DNA of 64,000 bases from assembly GCF_004342485.1 (NCBI RefSeq), contig NZ_SMBU01000004.1:62001-126000 (forward strand), written 5' to 3'. Positions within the stretch are counted from its first letter, which is position 1; each line of letters starts with the position of its first letter. Source of the stretch: Roseateles saccharophilus. GTDB lineage: Bacteria; Pseudomonadota; Gammaproteobacteria; Burkholderiales; Burkholderiaceae_C. Below the pieces are notes generated by a model, which was not told the DNA's origin, ran no database searches, and saw only the letters and a program-made list of their open reading frames with translations. Position numbers and translations under genes: made by a program. Shown here in pieces: positions 18,582 through 27,323 of this stretch.

Positions 18582-19412
18582 ATGCAAAGCAGACTCCGAA
18601 TCCCGCGCCGGATCGGGCGGATGCTGGCGCTGGCTTGCGCCGCAGGGCTGTGGGTTTCGGGCGCGGTGGCTGGCTGCTCGCGTGTGATCGAGGTGCCGGT
18701 CTCCCCCGCGGGCCGGCTGGTGATCGTCGAGGACGAGCGCGTCGAAGGTGTGCTGCCGGAACTGCTGCGCGAGCAGGGCGCGCTGATCGGCTGCCAGTTC
18801 CGCTTCCGCGTCGTGCCACGGGCGCGCGCCGCGCAGGCGGTGTTCAAGTCGCAGATGGGCGACATCTACCTGCCGGCCATGCGCCAGCCCGAACGCGATG
18901 CCACCCATCTATTCCTGGCGCTCATCCACCAGAGCCTGGCGGTGGCGACCGAGCGTGCACATGCACCGGTGCCGGCGGACCTCAATAAGCTGCTGGCCGA
19001 CAAGGGGCTGCGCGGCATCTTCGTGCGCGGCTATTACTTCGGAGCCGCCTACGGCGACTTCGTCGAGCGGCTGCTGGCCGACAAGCGCGCCGACATCGTG
19101 CCGGACATCGAGGCCGTGAGCCGCATGCTGCACGCCGGGCGGGCCGACTTCACGCTGCTGCCCTTTGTGACCGGCCAGGGTGCGCTGGACCTGTCACCGC
19201 GCACACCCTTGTCGCAGACGGCCTTCCGCATCGAGGCCCTGGAAGCCGAGCCGCTGATGGAGAACGGGGTCTACCTGTCCCGGCGCAATCTCGAGGCGGC
19301 CGATCTGGTGCTGCTGACGCAGATGTTCGAGCGGGCGCAGGCCGAGGGCGCCGTCCGTCGCGCCTATCTGCGCCACTATCCCGCGGAACTGGTCGAGCGC
19401 CTGCGCTTCTGA
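18582..19412 (+). CDS. Periplasmic substrate-binding-like protein (family 3 type)
   Basis: 276 aa with a signal peptide of about 30 residues (ending AVAG/C). The remainder looks like an SBP_bac_3-type two-lobe domain: VEGVLPELLREQGA, FRFRVVPRARAAQAVFKSQMGDIYLPAM, GVYLSRRN. No ABC permease or ATPase gene is next to it, so it is an orphan binding protein, possibly a sensor or a degenerate relative. It lies between the divergent DUF1800 gene and the convergent CysB-type gene, 20 bp from the latter. Confidence 0.72.
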   Translation: MQSRLRIPRRIGRMLALACAAGLWVSGAVAGCSRVIEVPVSPAGRLVIVEDERVEGVLPELLREQGALIGCQFRFRVVPRARAAQAVFKSQMGDIYLPAMRQPERDATHLFLALIHQSLAVATERAHAPVPADLNKLLADKGLRGIFVRGYYFGAAYGDFVERLLADKRADIVPDIEAVSRMLHAGRADFTLLPFVTGQGALDLSPRTPLSQTAFRIEALEAEPLMENGVYLSRRNLEAADLVLLTQMFERAQAEGAVRRAYLRHYPAELVERLRF

Positions 19413-19432
19413 GGCGGCTGCGCTGGCCGGGC

Positions 19433-20398
19433 TCAGGCGGCCTTGCGCCAGGCCTGGTCCGATTCGTCTTCGGGTGCCTGATGGCGGGCCGCGTCGACCA
19501 CATCGCGGCCCAGCGGCGAGGCGAAGGTCTGGATGAACTCGTAGACATAGTCGCGCAGGAAGGCGCCGCGGCGCACCGCCAGGCGCGTCATGTTGTCCGC
19601 GAACAGATGGCGGGCGTCGAGGGCGCGCAGGTGGCGGTCGCGCTCCTCGTCGAAGGCGATGGCCGCGACGATGCCCACGCCCAGGCCCAGTTCCACATAG
19701 GTCTTGATGACGTCGGCGTCCATCGCGCTGAGCACGATCTGGGGCGTCAGCCGAGCCGCGGCGAAGGCCTCGTCGATGTGGGAGCGGCCGGTGTAGCCGG
19801 GCTCGTAGGTGACGATGGGGAACTGGGCCAGGCGCGCCAGCGTCAGCGGCTCGCGGCTGCTGGCCAGCGGGTGATCGGGCGGCACGACGACGGCATGCGT
19901 CCAGCGGTAGCAGGGCAGGGCGACCAGCTCGGGATATTGGGCCAGCGCCTCGGTCGCGATGCCCACGTCGGCCTCGCCGTCGAGCAGCAGGCGCGCGATC
20001 TGCTGCGGCGAGCCCTGCTGCAGGTGCAGGCTCACGTCGGGGTGATGGGCGCGGAAGTCGCGCACGGCCGGCGGCAGCGCATAGCGGGCCTGGCTGTGCG
20101 TGGCGGCGATGCGCAGCCGGCCGCTGCCGGCGCTGGCGAAGTCGTCGGCCGCGCGCTTCAGGTTCTCGGCCTCCAGCAGCAGGCGTTCGATGACGGGCAG
20201 CACCTGCGCGCCCGGCTCGGTCAGGCCCGTGAGGCGCTTGCCGACGCGCACGAAGAGCTCGATGCCGAGTTCTTCTTCAAGTTCGCGGATCTGGCGGCTG
20301 ACGCCGGGCTGGGAGGTGTGCAGGGCCTGGGCCACCTCGGTCAGGTTGAAGCCGCGGCGCTGGGCCTCGCGGACGGAGCGGAGCTGCTGGAAGTTCAT
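19433..20398 (-). CDS. cysB: CysB/Cbl-type LysR regulator of sulfur assimilation
   Basis: 321 aa. The start MNFQQLRSVREAQRRGFNLTEVAQAL and the SQPGVSRQIRELEEELGIELF helix-turn-helix are diagnostic of CysB/Cbl. The effector domain (RIAATHSQARYALPP) binds N-acetylserine, sulfate or APS in known members. It sits on the same strand just downstream of the sulfate transport genes. Whether it is CysB proper or Cbl cannot be settled here. Confidence 0.9.
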   Translation of the reverse strand: MNFQQLRSVREAQRRGFNLTEVAQALHTSQPGVSRQIRELEEELGIELFVRVGKRLTGLTEPGAQVLPVIERLLLEAENLKRAADDFASAGSGRLRIAATHSQARYALPPAVRDFRAHHPDVSLHLQQGSPQQIARLLLDGEADVGIATEALAQYPELVALPCYRWTHAVVVPPDHPLASSREPLTLARLAQFPIVTYEPGYTGRSHIDEAFAAARLTPQIVLSAMDADVIKTYVELGLGVGIVAAIAFDEERDRHLRALDARHLFADNMTRLAVRRGAFLRDYVYEFIQTFASPLGRDVVDAARHQAPEDESDQAWRKAA

Positions 20399-20494
20399 GC
20401 GCGGCGATTCTGCGAACGGCGCGGCCGTTTGTCGTCGAACCATTCGCCATATCGTTATGCGTTCGGCAGATCTGGCCTCGAAGCGGACGCCGGG

Positions 20495-21085
20495 TCAGGT
20501 CGCGAACCCCCACTCGCTGAACTCCGCATGGCGCGGCCTTGCCTCGGCCGCGGCGCGCGCACGCGCGGCCTCCACCCAGCTCTTGGCCAGCGGAAACGGC
20601 CCGAAGCCGGCCTCGGCATTGATGTGGCCGACGTTGCCCAGGTTGCTGTAGCTCGCGCCCCAGCGGTGGGCCCAGCGCGCGGCGCTGGCGGCGCTCATCC
20701 ACGGGTCGGTGCTGCTGGCGATGAGACGCGAGCGACGCGGCAGGCGCTGGTGGGGCAGGGCCTCTGCGATACCGAACTTGTCGGGCTCGGCCGGCGCGAC
20801 GAACAGCGCCTCGCGGATGGGCGAACCGGGCCGGTCGGCCAGGTGGCGGGCCAGAGCCAGGCAGCCGAAGCTGTGCGCCACGGCCAGCCATTCGCCGCCG
20901 TCGCCGGCCACCTCCAGCGTGCGCTGGATGCGCTCGGCCCAGCGCTCCAGCTCGGGGCGGCTCGGGTCGCGCTGGGTGACGCGGCGGGCGTCGCGGTACT
21001 GGCCCTGCAGCCAGGTCTGCCAATGGGCCGGGCCGCTGTCGTGCAGGCCCGGGATGATGAGGACGCGCGGCGACTGGTAAGCCAT
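20495..21085 (-). CDS. RBBP9/YdeN-like alpha/beta hydrolase
   Basis: 196 aa. The N-terminal VLIIPGLHDSGPAHWQTWLQ is the RBBP9/YdeN signature, and AVAHSFGCLA holds the nucleophile Ser (variant of GxSxG). Asp in STDPWM and His in GNVGHINAEAG complete the triad. It is a small cytosolic serine hydrolase with unknown substrate. It lies between the Mop protein and CysB-type genes downstream of the sulfate transporter. The start at 21085 opens with the conserved motif; upstream in-frame codons have no homology. Confidence 0.87.
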   Translation of the reverse strand: MAYQSPRVLIIPGLHDSGPAHWQTWLQGQYRDARRVTQRDPSRPELERWAERIQRTLEVAGDGGEWLAVAHSFGCLALARHLADRPGSPIREALFVAPAEPDKFGIAEALPHQRLPRRSRLIASSTDPWMSAASAARWAHRWGASYSNLGNVGHINAEAGFGPFPLAKSWVEAARARAAAEARPRHAEFSEWGFAT

Positions 21086-21095
21086 GGCCGGCGCC

Positions 21096-21314
21096 TCAGA
21101 GCGTCGCGATGGACACTTCGGTCGACTTGACGAGGGCGACGACCTCTCGGCCGACCTCCAGGCCGAGGTCCTTGACCGAGCGCGTCGTGATGACGGAGGT
21201 GACGACGTCGCCGCTGCGCGTGACGACATCGACCTCGGACACGACCGGCCCTTCGACGATGTCCTTGATCGTGCCGCGGAACTGGTTGCGGACGTTGATG
21301 GCGGTGATGCTCAT
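21096..21314 (-). CDS. Small molybdate-binding (Mop/TOBE) protein
   Basis: 72 aa, a single Mop domain: MSITAINVRNQFRGTIKDIV followed by VSEVDVVTRSGDVVTSVITTRSV and VALVKSTEVSIA. Such molbindins assemble into hexamers that store molybdate or tungstate. Here it stands in the sulfate-uptake cluster rather than in the mod cluster at 32-35 kb; sulfate and molybdate are chemical analogues, so a role in oxyanion homeostasis is plausible but unproven. Confidence 0.88.
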   Translation of the reverse strand: MSITAINVRNQFRGTIKDIVEGPVVSEVDVVTRSGDVVTSVITTRSVKDLGLEVGREVVALVKSTEVSIATL

Positions 21315-21410
21315 GAAGGCTCCAGCAAGAGGTGATGTGGAGCCAGTGTGCTCAGCCCGCCCGCGGCGGGGAAGGAAGCAATCCTCAGCAGCGCATGCGC
21401 GCGCCGAATA

Positions 21411-21674
21411 TCAGTGCCGCCGCGGTTTGGGTTTGGCGGCGGCGGCGGGAGTGCGCAGGGCCTGGCAGTCGATGACGAGCCCATCGGGCGTGGGGTTGTC
21501 GATGCAGGCTTCGTAGCCGGCGTTGGCGCGCTGGGCCGGCCCGGCAGCGGGCGGGTCGAAGCGCAAGGGCGCCTGCTTGTGCGCCTTGGGGGCGGCGACA
21601 GCCGGCTGAAGCATGGCGCCGAGGCCGAGCAGCAAGGCGGCGGCGCGCAGCCGCGAAGTGGCGAAACCGGGCAT
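21411..21674 (-). CDS. Small secreted protein of unknown function
   Basis: 87 aa. An N-terminal signal peptide (MPGFATSRLRAAALLLGLGA, cleavage after VAA) is followed by a short basic/proline-rich protein with two cysteines (YEACIDNP and IDCQAL), which could form one disulfide. GGGAG sits 6 bases before the ATG at 21674, which decides against the in-frame ATG at 21680. I do not recognise a family. The gene lies between cysA and the Mop gene. Confidence 0.62.
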   Translation of the reverse strand: MPGFATSRLRAAALLLGLGAMLQPAVAAPKAHKQAPLRFDPPAAGPAQRANAGYEACIDNPTPDGLVIDCQALRTPAAAAKPKPRRH

Positions 21675-21816
21675 GGGCATCTCCCTGCCGGCTTTTTCTT
21701 CGGTGGCGGCCCGTGCCGGCGGCGGGCGCCAATGGCGCAAGCCTAGGTGAGGCCGTCGCGGCTTGCCGGCCGGCCTCATCAGTGTTGATGAGACCGCTTG
21801 ACATGAAAGTTAGGGG

Positions 21817-22875
21817 TCAGATGCCAGCGCCGGCCTCGAACAGGCTGAGCCGCTGAGCGCTGAGCTTCACGCGCTGGCCACTGTGCAGGCGCAGCGCCTC
21901 GGCCTGGTCGCGCGTCAGCTCGGCCTCGAGGGGCTGGCCGTCGGGGCCGATGAGTTCGACGCGGGCACTGGCACCAAAGGCCAGCACGCGCTCCACCGTG
22001 GCCGCGAGGCCGGGGGCGGCCTCGTCGGTCTGGATCTGCAGCTCGTGCGGCCGGGCGTAGGCCAGCACCTCGCCGCCGCCGTGGGCACCGTCGTGCGGCA
22101 GCTGGTGCTCGCCCATGTGCAGCACGCCGCCGTGGGCGCGGCCGACGAAGCGGTTGGCCGCACCGAGGAAGCCGTAGACGAAGGGCGTGGCCGGGCGCTC
22201 GTAGACCTCCAGCGGCGTGCCGACCTGCTCGACGCGGCCGTGGTCCATCAGCACGATGCGGTCGGCCACCTCCAGAGCCTCGTCCTGGTCATGGGTGACG
22301 AAGATGCTGGTGATGTGCAGCTCGTCGTGCAGGCGGCGCAGCCAGCGTCGCAGCTCCTTGCGCACCTTGGCGTCGAGTGCGCCGAAGGGCTCGTCCAGCA
22401 GCAGCACGCGCGGCTCCACGGCCAGGGCGCGGGCCAGCGCGATGCGCTGGCGCTGGCCGCCGCTGAGCTGGGGCGGGTAGCGCTCGGCCAGCCAGTCCAG
22501 CTGCACGAGCTGCAGCAGCTCGGTGACGCGTTTCTTGATCTCGGCTTCGCTCGGCCTGTGCTTGCGCGGCTTCACGCGCAGGCCGAAGGCGACGTTGTCG
22601 AACACCGTCATGTGACGGAACAGCGCGTAGTGCTGGAAGACGAAGCCGACCTGGCGCTCGCGCACATGGGTGTCGGAGGCATCCTGGCCGTCCAGCAGCA
22701 CGCGGCCGCTGTCGGCCTGTTCCAGCCCGGCGATGACGCGCAGCAGCGTGGTCTTGCCGCAGCCCGAGGGGCCGAGCAGGGCCACCAGTTCGCCGCTGGG
22801 AAAGTCCAGCGACACGTCGCCCAGCGCGGTGAAGCCGCCGAAGCTCTTGTGGATGTTTTGGACCTGGATTCCCAT
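21817..22875 (-). CDS. cysA: Sulfate/thiosulfate ABC transporter ATP-binding protein
   Basis: 352 aa. Walker [13 protein letters not shown]-loop FVFQHYALF, signature [15 protein letters not shown], Walker [13 protein letters not shown] and switch [13 protein letters not shown] are all intact. A C-terminal TOBE-type regulatory region (about 240-352) is present. It couples ATP hydrolysis to import through CysT/CysW. Its ATG shares one base with the cysW stop (TGATG), fixing the start. Confidence 0.95.
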   Translation of the reverse strand: MGIQVQNIHKSFGGFTALGDVSLDFPSGELVALLGPSGCGKTTLLRVIAGLEQADSGRVLLDGQDASDTHVRERQVGFVFQHYALFRHMTVFDNVAFGLRVKPRKHRPSEAEIKKRVTELLQLVQLDWLAERYPPQLSGGQRQRIALARALAVEPRVLLLDEPFGALDAKVRKELRRWLRRLHDELHITSIFVTHDQDEALEVADRIVLMDHGRVEQVGTPLEVYERPATPFVYGFLGAANRFVGRAHGGVLHMGEHQLPHDGAHGGGEVLAYARPHELQIQTDEAAPGLAATVERVLAFGASARVELIGPDGQPLEAELTRDQAEALRLHSGQRVKLSAQRLSLFEAGAGI

Positions 22876-23750
22876 CACGCTTCCTTGGCCGACTGGCTGG
22901 CACGCCACTCGATGAATTGCTTGATCACCAGTGTCACCAGCGCCAGCAGCGCGAGGATGGACGCGACCGCAAAGGCCGCGGCGAACTGGTATTCGTTGTA
23001 GAGGATCTCGACCTGCAGCGGCAGCGTGTTGGTGAGGCCGCGCACGTGGCCGGACACGACGGACACCGCGCCGAACTCGCCCATCGCGCGCGCATTGCAC
23101 AGGATGACGCCGTAGAGCAGACCCCACTTGATGTTGGGCAGGGTCACGCGGCAAAAGGTCTGCCAGCCGCTGGCGCCGAGCACGGTGGCGGCCTCCTCCT
23201 CGTCGCGGCCCTGGGCCTGCATCAGCGGGATCAGCTCGCGGGCGATGAAGGGGAAGGTCACGAACACGGTGGCCAGCACGATGCCTGGCACGGCGAAGAC
23301 GATCTTCAGGTCGTGGTCCTGCAGCCAGGGCCCGAGCCAGCCCTGGGCGCCGAACAGCAGCACATACATCAGGCCCGCGACGACGGGCGAGACCGAGAAG
23401 GGCAGGTCGATGAAGGTGATGAGCAGCTGCTTGGCCGCAAAGTCGTGCTTGGCAATGAGCCAGGCCGCGCTGACGCCGAACACCAGGTTCAGCGGCACGG
23501 CGATGGCGGCGGCCAGCAGCGTGAGCTTGAGGGCCGACAGCGTCTCCGCGTCGGCCAGCGACGCGAAATAGACCTCCCAGCCCTTGCGCAGCGCCTCGGT
23601 GAAGACGGCGACCAGCGGCAGCAGCAGGAAGAGGCCGAAGAAGCCCAGGCCCAGGGCCAGCAGCAGCCAGCGCACCGCGCGGCTTTCGCGCGTGGCGGGG
23701 TTGGCCTGGTAGTTCGGGCGGCTGCGGGAGATCGACAGCGCCGTACTCAA
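22875..23750 (-). CDS. cysW: Sulfate ABC transporter permease CysW
   Basis: 291 aa inner-membrane permease with six hydrophobic segments and the EAA loop ([22 protein letters not shown]). The [12 protein letters not shown] segment is typical of CysW. The probable start is TTG at 23750, overlapping the cysT stop as TTGA; there is no ATG before the conserved N terminus. CysW pairs with CysT to form the channel. Confidence 0.93.
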   Translation of the reverse strand: MSTALSISRSRPNYQANPATRESRAVRWLLLALGLGFFGLFLLLPLVAVFTEALRKGWEVYFASLADAETLSALKLTLLAAAIAVPLNLVFGVSAAWLIAKHDFAAKQLLITFIDLPFSVSPVVAGLMYVLLFGAQGWLGPWLQDHDLKIVFAVPGIVLATVFVTFPFIARELIPLMQAQGRDEEEAATVLGASGWQTFCRVTLPNIKWGLLYGVILCNARAMGEFGAVSVVSGHVRGLTNTLPLQVEILYNEYQFAAAFAVASILALLALVTLVIKQFIEWRASQSAKEA

Positions 23751-24571
23751 CGGACACCTCGCCTGGAACTCCAGCCCTGCAGCAGGTTGATGGCCAGCAG
23801 CAGCACGAAGCTGAAGACCAGCATGACGACGGCGATGGCTGTGGCGCCGACGTAGTCGTACTGCTCGAGCTTGGAGATGATCATCAGCGGCGTGATCTCG
23901 CTGACCAGCGGGATGTTGCCGGCGATGAAGATGACAGAGCCGTACTCGCCGACGGCGCGCGCGAAGGCCAGCGCGAAGCCGGTCAGCAGGGCCGGCAGCA
24001 GCGTGGGCAGCACGACGAAGCGGAAGGTCGTCCAGCGCTGCGCGCCGAGGGAGGCGGCCGCTTCTTCCAGCTCGGTCTCCATGTCCTCCAGCACCGGTTG
24101 CACCGTGCGGACGATGAAGGGCAGGCCGATGAAGATCAGCGCCAGCAGCACGCCCAGCGGCGTGAAGGCGATCTTGATGTCGTGCGGGGCGAGCAGCGCG
24201 CCGAGCCAGCCGTTGGGTGCATACAGCGCCGTCAGCGCGATGCCGGCCACGGCCGTGGGCAGGGCGAAGGGCAGGTCGATCAACGCGTCGACCAGCTTGC
24301 GGCCGGGGAAGTCGTAGCGCACCAGGCACCAGGCCAGGATGAGGCCGAACACGAGGTTGATGCCCGCGGCCAGCAGCGAGGCGCCGAAGCTCAGCCGGTA
24401 GGACGCCAGCACCCGCGGCGACGTGGCCGCGGCCCAGAAAGCGTCGAAGCCATGGCCGGCGGACTTGATGAAGACCGCGGCCAGCGGGATCAGCACCAGC
24501 AGCGACAGGTAGAACAGCGTGAAGCCCAGTGTGGGCGCGAAGCCAGGAAGGACCCTTCGACGAATCGGCAT
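23747..24571 (-). CDS. cysT: Sulfate ABC transporter permease CysT (CysU)
   Basis: 274 aa inner-membrane permease, about six hydrophobic segments, EAA loop [23 protein letters not shown], and the CysT hallmark [14 protein letters not shown]. The start ATG shares its first base with the end of the binding protein gene (24571), so the sbp-cysT-cysW-cysA genes are tightly coupled in one operon. Confidence 0.95.
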   Translation of the reverse strand: MPIRRRVLPGFAPTLGFTLFYLSLLVLIPLAAVFIKSAGHGFDAFWAAATSPRVLASYRLSFGASLLAAGINLVFGLILAWCLVRYDFPGRKLVDALIDLPFALPTAVAGIALTALYAPNGWLGALLAPHDIKIAFTPLGVLLALIFIGLPFIVRTVQPVLEDMETELEEAAASLGAQRWTTFRFVVLPTLLPALLTGFALAFARAVGEYGSVIFIAGNIPLVSEITPLMIISKLEQYDYVGATAIAVVMLVFSFVLLLAINLLQGWSSRRGVR

Positions 24572-25581
24572 CAGCGCTTGATCCCGGCCACGATCTGGTC
24601 GTAAATGCCGCCGTCCGCGAAATGGGTCTTGCTGACCCTGGCCCAGCCGCCCAGCGTCTTGTCGACCGTGAACAGCCTGATGTTGGCGAAGCGTGCGGCG
24701 TGCTTCTTGAACACGGCCGGGTCGCGCGGGCGAAAGTTGTTCTTCGCGATGATTTCCTGGGCCTCGGGGCTCCAGTGGAAGTCGAGGTAGGCCTTGGCCA
24801 GCGCGGCCGTGCCGTGCCTGTTGGCGACCTTGTCGACCAGGGCCACGGGCGCCTCGGTCTCGATGGAGATGCTGGGGTTGACCTGCTCGAACTGGCCCTT
24901 GCCGAACTCGTTCTCGATCAGCTCGACCTCGCCCTCGAAGGTGACCAGCACGTCGCCGATGCCCCGCTGCGTGAAGGTGGTGGTGGCGCCGCGGCCGCCG
25001 CCGTCCAGCACCGGCACGTTGGCGAAGATCTTGCCGACCAGTTCGCGGGCCTGGGCCTCGCTGCCGCCGCTGGCGATGACGCTGCCCCAGGCGGCCAGAT
25101 AGCCGTAGCGGCCGTTGCCGGTGACCTTGGGGTTGGGGATGATGACCTGCACGCCGGGGCGGGCCAGGTCGCTCCAGTCCTTGATGCCCTTGGGGTTGCC
25201 CTTGCGCACAAGGAAGAGCATCGTCGACGAATAGGGCGCCGCGCCATTCGGGAAGCGGTTGCGCCAGTCGGTGCCCGTGAGGCCGGCGCTGGCGAGCTGG
25301 TCCACGTCGGTGGCCTGGTTCATCGTGACGACGTCGGCCTCCAGGCCGCCGATGACGGCGCCGATCTGCTTGCTGGAGCCGCCGTGGCTCTGGTTGACCG
25401 TGACCGGCTGGCCCTTGGCCTTCTGCGCGGCGACGAACGCCGGGTTGATCTGTTTGTAGAGCTCGCGGGCGACGTCGTAGGAGACGTTCAGCAGCGCCGG
25501 GTCGGCGGCCAGCGCGGGCAGGGCGGTGGCCGAGGCGATCAGGGCCAGCAGGGCGCGGCGGCGGGGCAGGGAGAAGGGCAT
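24571..25581 (-). CDS. sbp: Periplasmic sulfate-binding protein
   Basis: 336 aa. Signal peptide of about 25 residues (ending LPALA). Conserved sulfate-binding landmarks: NVSYDVARELY, NQSHGGSSKQ, GLEADVVTMNQATD, PNPKVTGNGRYGYLAAWG. These residues chelate sulfate by hydrogen bonds in Sbp/CysP. It is the first gene of the operon. It could be called CysP or Sbp; specificity between sulfate and thiosulfate cannot be read. Confidence 0.94.
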   Translation of the reverse strand: MPFSLPRRRALLALIASATALPALAADPALLNVSYDVARELYKQINPAFVAAQKAKGQPVTVNQSHGGSSKQIGAVIGGLEADVVTMNQATDVDQLASAGLTGTDWRNRFPNGAAPYSSTMLFLVRKGNPKGIKDWSDLARPGVQVIIPNPKVTGNGRYGYLAAWGSVIASGGSEAQARELVGKIFANVPVLDGGGRGATTTFTQRGIGDVLVTFEGEVELIENEFGKGQFEQVNPSISIETEAPVALVDKVANRHGTAALAKAYLDFHWSPEAQEIIAKNNFRPRDPAVFKKHAARFANIRLFTVDKTLGGWARVSKTHFADGGIYDQIVAGIKR

Positions 25582-25620
25582 GGCGGGGCCGTCGGATGAA
25601 CGAAAGCCGCGAGGGTGCCC

Positions 25621-25665
25621 AAACTCCCTTATTCGAGGAACGACAGTTTTCTTATTTCCTTATGC
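25621..25665 (-). promoter_or_regulatory. AT-rich promoter region of the sulfate operon, putative CysB sites
   Basis: An AT-rich island upstream of sbp holds three CTTAT repeats on the plus strand (25628, 25651, 25659), read as ATAAG on the coding strand. CysB sites are loose AT-rich half-sites of this type. The last of these bases run into the 3' end of the dehydrogenase gene, so the promoter is squeezed into about 80 bp. Confidence 0.45.
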
Positions 25666-27240
25666 GAGAGCCCGCTCGGTCCAGAGCCCGTCCACGCAGC
25701 GTTGCACGCCGGCCGGGTTGGCGTCGCGCAGCTCGATGGGCAGGCGGTCGTCGCGCAGGTTGTCATAACTCTGCAGTTGCGCGAAGCGGCGGATGGCGCC
25801 TGGCATGCCCACCGCGCTGAAGCCGGCGTGGCTGGTGCTAGGGTAGGGGCCGCCATGCTGCTGGGCCGCGCTGACGGAGACGCCGGTGGGCCATTTGTCG
25901 GCAATGAGGCGGCCCACGCGCGGGCGCAGGGCCGCGGCGACGGCTGCCCAAGCCGCGTCGTCGCTGCCGTCCGCGGCGGCGTGCAGCGTGCCGGTCAGGT
26001 TGCCGTCGAAGCTGCGGGCCAGCGCCACCGCTTCGTCCGTGCCGCTGAACCGCACCAGCAGCGAGACGGGGCCGAAGGCCTCCTGCTGCAGGGCGCCCGC
26101 CCGGGCGAGGAAGCTGGCGGCGTCCACCTCCAGCAGCGTGGGCGCGTAGCGCGAGCCGGGGCCGGCCGTGTCGGCCGCGCCGCCGGCCACGCGCGCACCG
26201 GCGCCGCGCAGCGCCTGCACGGCGTTGGCGAGATGGCCCTGCACGCCGGCCGAGAACAGCACCATGGGCGCGGCGGCGGCGAACTTCTGCGCGGCCTGGG
26301 CGACGAAGGCGTCGCCGTCTGCACCCGTGGGCACCAGCACGATGCCGGGGTTGGTGCAGAACTGGCCGCTGCCGAGCGTGCAGGAGGCGAAGAAGTCCTG
26401 GGCCAGTGCCGCGCCGCGCTCGCGCAGCGCGCCGGGCAGCAGGAAGACCGGGTTCACGCTGGACATCTCGGCATAGATCGGGATGCCCGAGGCGTCGGCC
26501 GCCGCCTTCAGTGCCAGGCCGGCGCCGCGGCTGCCGGTGAAGCCGATCGCGCCGATGCGCCGGTCGCCGGCCAGGCGCAGCCCGAGCGCCGGCTCCACGT
26601 CGTAGAACATCTGCACGGTTGCGGCCGGCAGGCCGCTGGCCAGGGCGGCGACGTGGGCCAGTTCGGCGAGCCGCCGGCTCGTGGCCGGGTGCGAGGGATG
26701 GGCCTTGGCGATGACAGGGTTGCGCGCCGCGATGGCCGAGGCGAAGTCGCTGCCGGCCACCGCATTGAAGGCGAGCGGGAAGTTGTTGGGCCCGAGCACC
26801 AGCACCGGCTTGTGCAGCGGCGCGAAATGCGAGCGCAGGCCGGCCCGGGTGTCGATGACGGGATGGGTCCAGGCGTGGCTGCGCACGGCCTGCGCGGCCT
26901 GGCGCAGCTGGCCGGTGGTGCGCGGCAGCTCGACGTCGGCCAGGCGCGGCGCGACCGGCAGCGCGGTTTCCTCGTGCGCGCCGGCGACCAGCGCGTCCTT
27001 GGCGGCGTCGATGGCGTCGGCGTAGGCCTCCAGGAAGGCGGCGATGCGTTCGGGCGGCGTGGCCGCCAGCGCGTCGGCGGCCTGGGCGGCGGCGGCCACC
27101 ATCTGCTCGATGTCGGCCGCGCCGGAGCGCGGGAAGGCCGGGGCCAAGGCTTCGCCGTTGGCCGGGTTTACGGCGCGGAACTGGCCGAAGGGCGTGCCGG
27201 CTTGCCAGCGGCCGGCCAGCAGGATGGGTTCTGTCGTCAT
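25660..27240 (-). CDS. Alpha-ketoglutarate semialdehyde dehydrogenase (2,5-dioxovalerate dehydrogenase)
   Basis: 526 aa aldehyde dehydrogenase. Landmarks: GPNNFPLAFNAVAG (cofactor/anion site), GFTGSRGAGLAL, EMSSVNPVFLLPGAL with the catalytic Glu, and GSGQFCTNPG with the nucleophile Cys. The NPVFLLPGAL and DNLRDDRLP segments are typical of the hydroxyproline/sugar-acid type that oxidises 2-oxoglutarate semialdehyde to 2-oxoglutarate. It is the last step of the hydroxyproline pathway encoded beside it. A hairpin with a T-run precedes it. Confidence 0.9.
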   Translation of the reverse strand: MTTEPILLAGRWQAGTPFGQFRAVNPANGEALAPAFPRSGAADIEQMVAAAAQAADALAATPPERIAAFLEAYADAIDAAKDALVAGAHEETALPVAPRLADVELPRTTGQLRQAAQAVRSHAWTHPVIDTRAGLRSHFAPLHKPVLVLGPNNFPLAFNAVAGSDFASAIAARNPVIAKAHPSHPATSRRLAELAHVAALASGLPAATVQMFYDVEPALGLRLAGDRRIGAIGFTGSRGAGLALKAAADASGIPIYAEMSSVNPVFLLPGALRERGAALAQDFFASCTLGSGQFCTNPGIVLVPTGADGDAFVAQAAQKFAAAAPMVLFSAGVQGHLANAVQALRGAGARVAGGAADTAGPGSRYAPTLLEVDAASFLARAGALQQEAFGPVSLLVRFSGTDEAVALARSFDGNLTGTLHAAADGSDDAAWAAVAAALRPRVGRLIADKWPTGVSVSAAQQHGGPYPSTSHAGFSAVGMPGAIRRFAQLQSYDNLRDDRLPIELRDANPAGVQRCVDGLWTERALA

Positions 27241-27266
27241 GGGTGTTTTCAGCTTGGCTTGAAGTG

Positions 27267-27298
27267 GAAAAGCCCCCGGCGCGGTAGCGCGAGGGGCT
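27267..27298 (-). terminator. Intercistronic hairpin with T-tract between deaminase and dehydrogenase genes
   Basis: AGCCCC (27271-27276) pairs with GGGGCT (27293-27298), and inner CGCG pairs extend the stem. On the minus strand it is followed by TTTT, so it looks like an intrinsic terminator or attenuator inside the operon. It could lower expression of the dehydrogenase relative to the upstream genes. Confidence 0.55.
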
Positions 27299-27323
27299 GG
27301 TGCTGTCCGGCCGCGGGGCCGGG

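Noticed and set aside
18447-18908. N-terminal extension of the DUF1800 protein
   Set aside because: Would remove the lipoprotein signal and overlap the divergent gene; the extension has no homology-like features.
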